Positions 7,546-13,808 of a stretch of 13,808 bases of DNA are shown piece after piece. Position numbers and translations under genes: made by a program. How positions within the stretch are numbered: the first letter of the stretch is position 1; each line of letters begins with the position of its first letter. Under the pieces are notes generated by a model, which saw nothing but the letters and a program-made list of their open reading frames with translations, was not told where the DNA came from and made no database searches. The DNA is from Candidatus Dormiibacterota bacterium (GTDB lineage Bacteria; Chloroflexota; Dormibacteria; UBA8260; Bog-877), in NCBI GenBank assembly GCA_003164475.1, contig PLTL01000026.1, positions 1-13,808 of the forward strand, in the 5' to 3' direction.

Positions 7546-9659
7546 AGCGCGTCCGCCGCATCCAGGTAGAGATCCCAGAGCTCGGCGGCCGCGACGTCGC
7601 CGTCCTCAGGGAAGCAGCCCAGGGTAAAGGCTCCCCGCCAGGCAGCGAGCAGCTCCCTGTCGCCGGTCACGGGAGCCGCGGGGTGGACCGCGGCCGACAG
7701 CTTGACTCGCCACATGTCGGGCCACCTCGCGAAGATCCACACTGGCTTGAACGCCGGGGCCGCCTCGTCGAAGTTCCAGATGAGTCCAGCGCGCCGCGCC
7801 CATTCCGGGGCCGGAAGCGTCGGGATGCCCACGACCTCGCCCGGATGCGCACCGGCGAGGACGTACTCAGAGGGGCCAGCGCGCAGCCGGAGTGGCGTGC
7901 GGGGAGGCGAGGGGAGGTCCTCGGGCGCCCCGGAGGCAACCAGCCCCTCGACCCACACCTCGCCACGCGGGGGCAGGGACCTCGGGTCTGCACTGACGTA
8001 GCCGCCAGCTGCGGAGCGGCCGCGGTCCACCGTGAGGCGCATCGCCAGGCGCTTCTCCAGACTAGGCCTGGTCAGCCCCGAGCTGCGGAGGGAGCGGAAG
8101 GTGCGCGAGGCCGGCCCGCTGTGCACGGTGTGAGCTCCCTCGGCCAGTCCGACGAGGCTCAGTCGGGCTCGTCCGGCTGTGTCAGGAAGCACCGCGATGC
8201 CGTCGACATCCACGGCAGTGGGCTCCCCGCCCGGCAGCCAGACATCGGGTTCACCGCCGGTGAGGTACGCGTCGGTGCCGCGCGGCAGCCGCAGGCCGTT
8301 CTCCAGCGAAACCCGCGTTCCAGCCGATGGCACCAGGGCTGCCAAGGCCGGTGGAACCGGTGCTGCGGGCAAGGTGCCCATCTCGATGCCCGCGAATAGG
8401 GCCCATCCAGCCGGCAGAGCGCCGCGGACCGCGATCTCCCGCCAGCCAGGCTCGGCGCTGGCCAGCAGCCTCAGGGTTTCGGACCGGTACGCTGTCTCGA
8501 CCAGTGCGGCGCAGGGGCGCAGAACGGGGGCGCTCCTGACCGACACCAGACAATCCAGCTCGTCGTCCTCGGTGAACACGAAACACGAGGCGCCGCTGAG
8601 GACGAACGCGACTCTCTCTGTGTTCATGTGAAGGCCATCGCGGAGTCCTGCATCCCCGGGGCTGATGTCGAGCGGCTCGAACCAGCGGTCGGTCAGCGGA
8701 CGGAGTTCGACCTCCTGACCGGTGGAGAGGCGGGCCCGGAGCACTTCTGGAGTGCTCGCAGAGCTGGGCGGCCGCTCGGCGGCGAGTCCGAGAGAGGGTG
8801 GGTGCCGGAGGGAGAGCGTGACGGCGAGCCCGACGACGGTGCGTCCGGAGCGATCACGCTCCCGGCCATCCCACGCCGCGAGGTCCGCAGTGAGGATCCG
8901 CTTCAGCCTCGCTGCTGCTTCGGGGTCCTGGGCGGCTCGGCGGGCCCCGGCAGAGAGGTGGGCTGTCGGCGCCCAGGCTCGGAAGTAGTTCAGAAGCTCG
9001 TCCCCTTCCACGCTGTCCCCGGGGGCCAGCCTCAGGTACCGGAAGAAGCCGCCCAGCTTCTGCCGGTCCGATTGCCGCAGCTCGGCCTGGGAGAGGGCGG
9101 CTCCGATGTGGCGGATGTGAGGAGGCGGGTCGCTGTCGATCGCGCTGAGGCCGCGTCTTCCACCGTTGACGGTGTCGAGCCAGTAGACCAGCCCCGCCCA
9201 GAGGTAAGACATCGTTTCGTCATAGCCGGGCACCCGGGCCCCGGTCTGCGGCAGACCGAGGACCTCGCGCAGTCGCCGGTAGTAGTTGTGCGGCGCGATG
9301 CCCTCGGAGGACGCCATCCTGGAGGCCGCCAGAACCGAAATCGCGAGAAGGGGGAGGAAGGGCGGGACAAGAGCTGCGCCGCTCCTCTTCCAGGGCGCTA
9401 GCGACCGGTAGAAGCGCGAGAGCGGGTCGGCCTCGTCCGGGCTGAGCCAGGACCGGACCGCGGACGCGAGGTCGGCAACCGCTGCCGCAGGATCGGTGCC
9501 CCGGATGGCGGCGGCTGCCTCGTCATCGAGGCACAGGAGAGCCGGCTGCCCGGCGAGCTCAGCGGGGAAGAAGTAGTCGGCGAGTGCCGCTGCCCACTGC
9601 CCGCAGGTCCAGTGGCCCCCGCCGGGAGCCGGATCCGCAGCTTCCGTCGCGGCATTCAC
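7542..9659 (-). CDS. Druantia II accessory protein (DruF or DruG position), 705 aa
   Basis: A large soluble protein with no motif I can name; no nucleotide-binding loop or nuclease signature is visible. The N-terminal third is helical, with WTCGQWAAALADYFFPAE and LCLDDEAAAAI near residues 17-48, then a segment rich in Tyr and Trp (YDETMSYLWAGLVYWLDTVNGG). The C-terminal half is a run of short beta-like stretches (for example AFVLSGASCFVFTEDDELDCLVSV), suggesting repeated beta-sandwich domains. Its stop overlaps the GTG of the 320-aa gene, so it is a coupled Druantia partner, probably DruF by order. The start is uncertain. GTG 9659 is chosen because it leaves a 59-bp spacer to the divergent vsr gene; TTG 9707, in frame, would add 16 residues (721 aa) and leave almost no promoter space. 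Confidence 0.72.
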   Translation of the reverse strand: MNAATEAADPAPGGGHWTCGQWAAALADYFFPAELAGQPALLCLDDEAAAAIRGTDPAAAVADLASAVRSWLSPDEADPLSRFYRSLAPWKRSGAALVPPFLPLLAISVLAASRMASSEGIAPHNYYRRLREVLGLPQTGARVPGYDETMSYLWAGLVYWLDTVNGGRRGLSAIDSDPPPHIRHIGAALSQAELRQSDRQKLGGFFRYLRLAPGDSVEGDELLNYFRAWAPTAHLSAGARRAAQDPEAAARLKRILTADLAAWDGRERDRSGRTVVGLAVTLSLRHPPSLGLAAERPPSSASTPEVLRARLSTGQEVELRPLTDRWFEPLDISPGDAGLRDGLHMNTERVAFVLSGASCFVFTEDDELDCLVSVRSAPVLRPCAALVETAYRSETLRLLASAEPGWREIAVRGALPAGWALFAGIEMGTLPAAPVPPALAALVPSAGTRVSLENGLRLPRGTDAYLTGGEPDVWLPGGEPTAVDVDGIAVLPDTAGRARLSLVGLAEGAHTVHSGPASRTFRSLRSSGLTRPSLEKRLAMRLTVDRGRSAAGGYVSADPRSLPPRGEVWVEGLVASGAPEDLPSPPRTPLRLRAGPSEYVLAGAHPGEVVGIPTLPAPEWARRAGLIWNFDEAAPAFKPVWIFARWPDMWRVKLSAAVHPAAPVTGDRELLAAWRGAFTLGCFPEDGDVAAAELWDLYLDAADAL

Positions 9660-9718
9660 CCTGGGTGTTCCAACGTCCACACTTGCAACCGATGAGCATG
9701 CGCTCAATCCCGCCGAGG
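9660..9718. promoter_or_regulatory. Short divergent spacer between vsr and the DruF/G-E genes
   Basis: This 59-bp spacer separates the 705-aa gene (- strand) from vsr (+ strand). If the three-gene run ending in druE has its own promoter, it must lie here or inside the 5' end of vsr. On the - strand a TTGAGC at 9707-9702 resembles a -35 element, but the sequence 17 nt downstream (AAGTGT) is a poor -10. It also contains the imperfect palindrome GAGCATGCGCTC (9694-9705). Evidence for a promoter is therefore weak. Confidence 0.25.
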
Positions 9719-10258
9719 ATGGGCGATCGTGGCGCTCGCGTCAAGGCCAATCGTCCTCACCGGCGCGTGGACCAGCGGCTCACTGCCGGGAGTCCCTGGG
9801 CACCACCGCCCGGGTCGTGGGCCTCGTCCGAGGCGATCCGGCTCACGATGCTAAAGTGCCGCAACCGCGACAGTCGGCCCGAACTGGCCCTACGTTCAGC
9901 CGTGCACCGGCTTGGCCGACGCTTCCTGGTTGCGCGGCGACCGGTGCCTGATGTGAAGCGGACCGCTGATCTGGTGTTCACCCGCGCCCATGTTGCCGTG
10001 TACCTCGACGGGTGCTTCTGGCATGCCTGTCCCAGGCACTTCGTCTCCCCCAAGACGAATTCCGCGTACTGGGAGTCCAAGATCTCCGGCAACGTGGCGC
10101 GCGATCGCGACACCGACGCCCGCCTCGCTGCAGCTGGATGGACGGTCGTGCGCATCTGGGAGCATGAGGACACCGAAGGCGCAGCTCTTCGCGTGACCGC
10201 TGTCGTGGACGCCGCGCGCCACGCCGCTACGCTGTCAGTGTCGACAGCCAGTCGCTGA
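9719..10258 (+). CDS. vsr: Vsr-family very short patch repair endonuclease
   Basis: A 179-aa Vsr-type endonuclease. This family nicks DNA next to T:G mismatches that arise when 5-methylcytosine deaminates, so it protects sites methylated by a partner C5 methyltransferase. Family features seen: PPPGSWASSEAIR (30-41), RNRDSRPELALRSAVHRLG (48-66), the TADLVF segment with the likely catalytic Asp at 84, DGCFWHACPRH (97-107), KTNSAYWESKI (112-122), NVARDRDTDARLAAAGW (125-141) and VRIWEHED (144-151). C99, C104 or H107, and H149 could supply the structural zinc ligands; H149 replaces the Cys of E. coli Vsr. ATG 9719 is preferred because it starts shortly before the family N-terminus, though ATG 9692 or 9698 remain possible. 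It lies opposite to the Druantia genes on both sides, and its 3' end overlaps the 352-aa gene by 32 bp. Confidence 0.9.
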   Translation: MGDRGARVKANRPHRRVDQRLTAGSPWAPPPGSWASSEAIRLTMLKCRNRDSRPELALRSAVHRLGRRFLVARRPVPDVKRTADLVFTRAHVAVYLDGCFWHACPRHFVSPKTNSAYWESKISGNVARDRDTDARLAAAGWTVVRIWEHEDTEGAALRVTAVVDAARHAATLSVSTASR

Positions 10259-11285
10259 GCCCGATCAGCCGGCCGGCGGTCTGGTGACCGGCCAGGAGCT
10301 GTGCCTTGCCCCGCCGGTGCTCGCCGTGGGCGGCCGCCAGTGCCTCTGGGTTGACGTGCACGACGGATGTGAACATGTTGCGGCCGGCCACCCATCGTCT
10401 GCACGCGGCATCGAGCCGTGCCGTGTCGAACTCGTTGGTGATCAGCACGAAGTCGAACGGCTCGCGCCGATCTTCCAGCTTCGTGTACGTGTCGTAGTCG
10501 ACACCGAACTGCTCCTCACGGTCGGCACGGATGCTCCATTTGGCCGTGACGAGGATCCGCCGGTCGGGCGGGGCCTCCACGGCGAGATCGACCCGCCGCA
10601 CTTTCTCCCCCTGTGGGGGTGGGCGGAAACCGTAGATATCGTGGAGCTGCGGGCGCGTGCGAACCCGGACACGCTCAGCGCCGGGCATCCGGCTGATGAT
10701 GAAGCTGAGAACATCTTCGAATCCCTCGCCCACGAGGTTGGCCCGCTTGTTCTCCTGAAGGAAGTACGCCTGCAGGCGCTCGGCGAGGAGGACGACGCCG
10801 CGCTCGTCGGGTGCCGTGCCCGTCCAATCCTGGAAGCTCTCACGGAGGATCGCCTCCAGCTCCGGGTCATGGCCCGGCTCGGGGAATCCCAGGTCCTGAT
10901 AGGGGAGCCGCTGCTGCTCAGCGCGCACGCGACGCTGCTCCTTGAACTGATCGAGTGCCAGTATCAGCTTCTCCAATCCCCGCCGGAAGAGCCAGTCGAC
11001 TTCGTTCCGCAGCAGGTCTGGGGTGGTGCCGAGCTGCTCAGCGACCCACCCGTGGAAGGCGAGCGACCGCGCATACCACGGGCGGCCGGGTTGCGCTTTG
11101 TCGCTCTCGTAGCAGTGTGCAAGCCCTGTGGTCCGATCGATCCAAAGAAGAAGCCGGTACACGTGCTTCCATGCTTCCGAAGGGGCGACGGCACCGGTAT
11201 CGCCGAAGTACTCCTCCAGGAGCTCGTGGCGGCTCTCTTGGCCAAAAGGCCGCTCGATGAGACGCGGCGGCGACACATCTGTCAC
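10227..11285 (-). CDS. PD-(D/E)xK-like putative nuclease coupled to the DNA methyltransferase
   Basis: A 352-aa protein in two parts: a helical N-terminal half (1-170) with charged helices such as LDQFKEQRRVRAEQQR, and a C-terminal half that resembles a PD-(D/E)xK nuclease core. Visible elements are GEGFEDVLSFII (187-198, first helix with E188 or E190), RRVDLAVE (231-238, D233), ILVTAKWS (244-251, K249) and VLITNEFDTARL (280-291). The usual acidic residue two before the Lys is Thr (T247), so the site is either a variant or inactive. The start GTG 11285 overlaps the TGA of the methyltransferase (GTGA), giving strong coupling; the frame stays open upstream but would run antisense-like through the methyltransferase gene. 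It could be the cognate restriction enzyme of the methyltransferase or the DruF component. Its stop lies within the 3' end of vsr. Confidence 0.68.
   Translation of the reverse strand: MTDVSPPRLIERPFGQESRHELLEEYFGDTGAVAPSEAWKHVYRLLLWIDRTTGLAHCYESDKAQPGRPWYARSLAFHGWVAEQLGTTPDLLRNEVDWLFRRGLEKLILALDQFKEQRRVRAEQQRLPYQDLGFPEPGHDPELEAILRESFQDWTGTAPDERGVVLLAERLQAYFLQENKRANLVGEGFEDVLSFIISRMPGAERVRVRTRPQLHDIYGFRPPPQGEKVRRVDLAVEAPPDRRILVTAKWSIRADREEQFGVDYDTYTKLEDRREPFDFVLITNEFDTARLDAACRRWVAGRNMFTSVVHVNPEALAAAHGEHRRGKAQLLAGHQTAGRLIGLSDWLSTLTA
10231..10248. repeat. Hairpin inside the convergent overlap of vsr and the 352-aa gene
   Basis: GCTGTC-AGTGTC-GACAGC has perfect 6-bp arms and a 6-nt loop and lies between the two stop codons of the overlapping genes (10227-10258). 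It would form in both transcripts and could act as a shared bidirectional terminator or RNA-stabilising end. No T tract is seen on either side. Confidence 0.45.
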
Positions 11286-12631
11286 GCGACCAGCTCGCCC
11301 TCGCGTGCATGCTCCAGAGTGGCGGCCACGGCCTCCGCGATGGCCTTCGCCAGCAGCGGCGGTACTGCGTTGCCCACTTGCCGGTACCGGGAGTGGCCGG
11401 CCCCGCCTTCGATGCGCCCGGGCAGTGGCCCAGAGCGGGAATCCGTCGTGAAGACAAAGCGGTCGGGGAACGACTGCAGCCGGGCAAACTCCCGGACGCT
11501 CAGACCGCGCAGAGCGCTGTAGTGGTAGACCGAGTCGGCTTTCGTGTTCACGGTCCATGACCACATGTCCGGGTGCAGCCTCCTGTACGCGTAATAGTGT
11601 TTCCGCTCCAGACGGCCAGTCCCGCTGTCGGGTCCCCATCTCAATCCGGTGAGGTATCGCTCGCGCAGTGCGTCCCCCAGGTCGCGGTGATTGCCGCCAG
11701 GGGGAATTGAGCGAAGCCGCAGCTCCGTGTCCGCATTGATGCGCGGGACGCTCGTGTTGCTTACGGCCCCGCCGCTGATGCGCATCAGTGTCTGGTAGGC
11801 GCTCTGCGGCTCGCAAAGCTCAGCTGGGGGGATCTCATCGGCGCGGGCGCCCGAGCGAAGCCTGCGCAGGTCACCGATCGCCTGGATTGCGGTGACGGCG
11901 CAGAGGTCATCCGGATCGTCCAATCGCCGGAGAAGGGCGGCTTCCACAGGCCCGCCGCCGGCTCCCACGTCGTAGCGCGTCCGGCTCCCGCGGACTGATC
12001 GGATGAGCCCCAGCGCAGCTGCTGCTCCGCTTCCGCGCATCTCTGGGGGCTCAATGCTCAGAACACGGCGGATTCCGAGGAAGACAAGCCGGCGGCGGGT
12101 CTGGGGCACCCCGAAGTCCGCTGCGTCAACCACCTGCGACCGTACGTCGTACTCACCGTCTATTGAAAGGTCGTGGGTGATCTCGGCCCTGACTCCCATC
12201 TGGTCGAGGCCGAGGACGTTCTCCATAACGAAGGCCGGCGGCGCGAGTGCGCGGACAACACGGACAAACTCGCGGTAGAGCGAGTTCCTTGGGTCCTCAA
12301 TCATGCGGACGTGATTCCGCATCTGCGAGAACGCCTGGCAGGGTGGCCCGCCCACGACCACATCGGCACCGGCCGCCGCCTCGATCACCTGGAGGCGCAC
12401 GGCGACGTCCCGCAGGTCACCGGTGACGGACACCGCTTCCGGGAAGTTCAGGCGGTAGGTTGCGCAGGCGTCAGGGTCAAGGTCTGTGGCGGCGGCCACG
12501 GAGAAGCCTGCCATCCGGAAGCCTTCGGAGAGCCCGCCCGCTCCACTGAATAGGTCGACCAACCGCAAGGGCGAGTGCGTTGGCGCCTCACTCAGCGGGA
12601 TCGCGAATTGCGTCGAGGATGGACGCCCCAT
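11282..12631 (-). CDS. druM: C5-cytosine DNA methyltransferase, Druantia type II DruM
   Basis: A 449-aa S-adenosylmethionine-dependent DNA (cytosine-5)-methyltransferase. Motif I DLFSGAGGLSEGF is at 26-38, motif IV GGPPCQAFS at 94-102 with catalytic C98, motif VI ENV at 137-139, motif VIII QTRRRLVFLG at 177-186, a target recognition region at about 200-350, motif IX-like RGLSVREFARLQSFPD at 375-390 and motif X GNAVPPLLAKAIA at 420-432. All catalytic motifs are intact, so it should be active; the target sequence cannot be read from the protein. The vsr gene nearby independently supports 5-methylcytosine production. With DruE in the same run it fits the DruM role, the methyltransferase of Druantia type II; an ordinary type II modification enzyme is the alternative. 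Start ATG 12631 lies only about 11 nt after a TATGAT -10 candidate, so the message may be nearly leaderless. Its stop is shared with the next gene (GTGA). Confidence 0.88.
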   Translation of the reverse strand: MGRPSSTQFAIPLSEAPTHSPLRLVDLFSGAGGLSEGFRMAGFSVAAATDLDPDACATYRLNFPEAVSVTGDLRDVAVRLQVIEAAAGADVVVGGPPCQAFSQMRNHVRMIEDPRNSLYREFVRVVRALAPPAFVMENVLGLDQMGVRAEITHDLSIDGEYDVRSQVVDAADFGVPQTRRRLVFLGIRRVLSIEPPEMRGSGAAAALGLIRSVRGSRTRYDVGAGGGPVEAALLRRLDDPDDLCAVTAIQAIGDLRRLRSGARADEIPPAELCEPQSAYQTLMRISGGAVSNTSVPRINADTELRLRSIPPGGNHRDLGDALRERYLTGLRWGPDSGTGRLERKHYYAYRRLHPDMWSWTVNTKADSVYHYSALRGLSVREFARLQSFPDRFVFTTDSRSGPLPGRIEGGAGHSRYRQVGNAVPPLLAKAIAEAVAATLEHAREGELVA

Positions 12632-12636
12632 ACTGC

Positions 12637-12652
12637 CCGCTGATCATAGCGG
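12637..12652. repeat. Inverted repeat covering the druM -10 element
   Basis: CCGCTGATCATAGCGG has perfect 5-bp arms around GATCAT and contains TGATCA. It overlaps the TATGAT -10 candidate and the expected transcription start of druM, the position expected of a repressor operator or of a methylation-sensitive control site. Confidence 0.5.
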
Positions 12653-12672
12653 ACATACGTTTGCCTCGTCCA
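12643..12672 (-). promoter_or_regulatory. Candidate druM promoter, nearly leaderless
   Basis: On the - strand TGGACG (12672-12667, four of six matches to TTGACA) is followed after 18 bp by TATGAT (12648-12643, five of six matches to TATAAT). Transcription would start near 12637, about 5 nt before the ATG at 12631. No ribosome binding site is visible, which agrees with leaderless initiation, common in actinobacteria. Confidence 0.5.
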
Positions 12673-12840
12673 TGGGTTCGTCCACCCAAAATCGGGGCAC
12701 ACGGTGCTAATGCCGCATTCACTTCGGGCACGGGTCCCCGGGGCACAAAGTTGGGGCAAGGCGGCTGCCATGTACCGGGCTCGGTGACGTGCCGACCCCG
12801 CCCCTCGCGTGCAAGGAGACCTGCGCATTCGCCTTCGTCA

Positions 12841-12848
12841 GTGATCAC
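12841..12848. repeat. GTGATCAC palindrome upstream of the HNH gene
   Basis: A perfect 8-bp palindrome that ends 17 bp before the proposed GTG start of the HNH gene and 3 bp before TACCAT (12852-12857), a weak -10 candidate. It shares the TGATCA core with the inverted repeat at the druM promoter about 200 bp away. Confidence 0.4.
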
Positions 12849-12865
12849 ACGTACCATTTCCGCTG

Positions 12866-13808
12866 GTGCCGCTCGCTCTCGCCGATTACCTTGAACTAAC
12901 GCCCAGGGAAGCCCAGGCGCAGTGGCGGAGCATCGCCGAGCGGTCGGCCTTCTTGCCGGGTGGCCGCCAGGAGGATTTCCGCCCTGTGGAGACCCTCCTC
13001 TCGTACGGCCTGTTCTTCGCCATGAACCCTCACCGGTACGGTGGACGGAATATGGACGCCGCCCCTGCGCCTTTCCATCGTGTGTGTGCCGTTATCCGGC
13101 GGAGCGGGCGATCTGTCCTCGAGAAGATGCTCAATCTCGACGGGACACGGTCCCACCGGGCGAAGAACGAATGGGAACTCTTCGTTCATCTTGAGGGTGA
13201 CATTCGCCTGTACTCCTATCTGTACCGGATCTGCCTCGCCTCCGCCCGCGCCGTGGGGATACCTCCGGAGTCGCTCCCCGACTTCCTTGGGCTCGAACAG
13301 GGCGGTGAGCTTCATCTCCTCGGCCAAGATGACCTGCCTGCTCCGGCTCTTGGGCCCTCACTCGAACCCGAGGTCGCCGTCGAGAGCCACCGCCTCGGTG
13401 CGAGCGAACAAGAGACTGAGCGTCTCCTTCTTGCGAAGGCCCGTATGGGGCAGCATGGCTTCGCGCGCGACGTCCTCAGTCGCTGCGAGGGAGCGTGTGT
13501 CTTCTGCGGCATGGCGCCCAGGTCCCTGCCGAGGGAAAGCCTGATGGTCGCTTCGCATGTGAAGCCCTGGGCGAAGTCGGATTCCCGAGAGCGGTTGGAC
13601 CTCCACAACGGTGTTGCCGCCTGCCCGACCCACGACGCCGCCTTCGACGGGGGGCTGCTCACTGTGGCCGCGGATGGCGCTGTAATCCGCGGTGACCGCC
13701 TTCTGGCCAGCGTAGCCCGGGAGCCGGGCATGGCTGAGCACTTCGGGGATTCCGCGATGGTCCACGTTATCCCTTCCCGCTTCCTACATCTCGGGGGAGC
13801 ACTTCAGC
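12866..13808 (+). CDS. HNH endonuclease (HNH_2-like), 3' end outside window
   Basis: The frame is open from a TGA at 12842 to the window end (314 codons). It has no ATG until 13022, so GTG 12866 is the likely start and the call relies on conserved content. The N-terminal half has GRSVLEKMLNLDGTRSHRAKNE (about residues 82-103), a pattern of a helical domain often found before HNH nucleases. The C-terminal half has the nuclease core: CVFCG (C211, C214), ASHVKPW with H231, LDLHNGV with N248, and CPTHDAAFDGG with H256. This matches the CxxC...SHxKPW...N...H order of HNH_2 proteins, so it is probably an active DNA endonuclease. It is divergent from druM across a shared spacer and could be a restriction enzyme paired with it or a separate restriction factor. 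The TACCAT just before the start and lack of a ribosome binding site suggest a leaderless message. Confidence 0.82.
   Translation, partial: MPLALADYLELTPREAQAQWRSIAERSAFLPGGRQEDFRPVETLLSYGLFFAMNPHRYGGRNMDAAPAPFHRVCAVIRRSGRSVLEKMLNLDGTRSHRAKNEWELFVHLEGDIRLYSYLYRICLASARAVGIPPESLPDFLGLEQGGELHLLGQDDLPAPALGPSLEPEVAVESHRLGASEQETERLLLAKARMGQHGFARDVLSRCEGACVFCGMAPRSLPRESLMVASHVKPWAKSDSRERLDLHNGVAACPTHDAAFDGGLLTVAADGAVIRGDRLLASVAREPGMAEHFGDSAMVHVIPSRFLHLGGALQ

Larger units (their letters stand above)
12632..12865. promoter_or_regulatory. Divergent regulatory spacer between druM and the HNH gene
   Basis: A 234-bp spacer with no convincing gene; the small open frames across it have no family resemblance. 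It holds a promoter candidate for druM, a weaker one for the HNH gene, a TGATCA-centred palindrome near each start, and three copies of GGGGCA (12694, 12740 and 12753), the first two extended to GGGGCACA. This arrangement suggests joint control of a methyltransferase and a nuclease gene. Confidence 0.5.

Noticed and set aside
8628..9401. 257-aa + strand open frame opposite the 705-aa gene
   Set aside because: Antisense to a gene with 4-nt coupling to its neighbour; low-complexity translation rich in Gly, Arg and Glu.
9559..9750. Short Cys-rich - strand frame starting near MLIGCKCGRWNTQGEC
   Set aside because: It looks like a small zinc protein at first sight, but it overlaps the 5' ends of both the 705-aa gene and vsr, and the Cys run stops after about 25 residues before becoming Arg-rich.
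10284..11522. 412-aa + strand open frame opposite the 352-aa gene and the 3' part of druM
   Set aside because: It is antisense to two genes with recognisable family features and coupled starts. Its translation has no recognisable motif and follows the codon bias of the real genes.
11286..11816. 177-residue N-terminal extension of the 352-aa gene
   Set aside because: It lies inside druM in another frame and looks like noise; the GTG at 11285 overlaps the druM stop.
1232..12631. DISARM system
   Set aside because: DISARM splits the helicase (DrmA) and DUF1998 protein (DrmB) and has a phospholipase D-like DrmC. Here helicase and DUF1998 are one chain and no HxK phospholipase D motif is seen.
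12588..12857. 89-aa - strand open frame across the druM-HNH spacer
   Set aside because: It overlaps the druM start in another frame, covers both promoter candidates and shows no family resemblance; a regulator here would be attractive but there is no helix-turn-helix pattern.
1..13808. CRISPR array, insertion sequence, integrase, attachment site or tRNA
   Set aside because: No regularly spaced repeats, transposase or integrase-like protein, or tRNA-like cloverleaf was seen on either strand.

Overview
The window is an anti-phage defence island from a high-GC bacterium, most likely an actinobacterium of the Streptomyces type. The evidence is the strong GC bias, the GTG and TTG starts, overlapping stop/start codons, two promoter-like elements that leave almost no leader, and a Vsr protein whose N-terminus (PPPGSWASS) is typical of actinobacterial Vsr proteins. 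I see no tRNA, rRNA, CRISPR array, insertion sequence or housekeeping gene.

The left edge (1-1128, + strand) carries the 3' end of a DUF262-type gene. It is followed after 3 nt by a small gene with a HEPN-like RNFFAH motif. This pair converges on the main operon, with hairpin-forming repeats at the junction.

The core (1232-12631, almost all on the - strand) is read right to left: a C5-cytosine DNA methyltransferase (DruM), a 352-aa protein with a PD-(D/E)xK-like C-terminal half, [vsr on the + strand], a 705-aa protein, a 320-aa protein, and a 1784-aa helicase with multiple Cys clusters and a C-terminal DUF1998 region (DruE). Methyltransferase, accessory proteins and a giant DUF1998 helicase match Druantia type II (DruM-DruF-DruG-DruE), with two additions: a nuclease-like gene coupled to druM and an inverted vsr gene. 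All directly adjacent - strand genes overlap by 4 nt (GTGA or ATGA), so they are probably translationally coupled.

The right edge has a 234-bp divergent spacer with a TGATCA palindrome core at each promoter, then a + strand HNH endonuclease gene that runs off the window. It has no early ATG and probably starts at GTG.

Working model (inference): DruM marks self DNA with 5-methylcytosine, and Vsr repairs the T:G mismatches left when that base deaminates. DruE translocates on or opens invading DNA with the 705- and 320-aa partners. The 352-aa protein and/or the HNH protein cut DNA. The DUF262/HEPN-like pair may be an independent neighbouring defence module.
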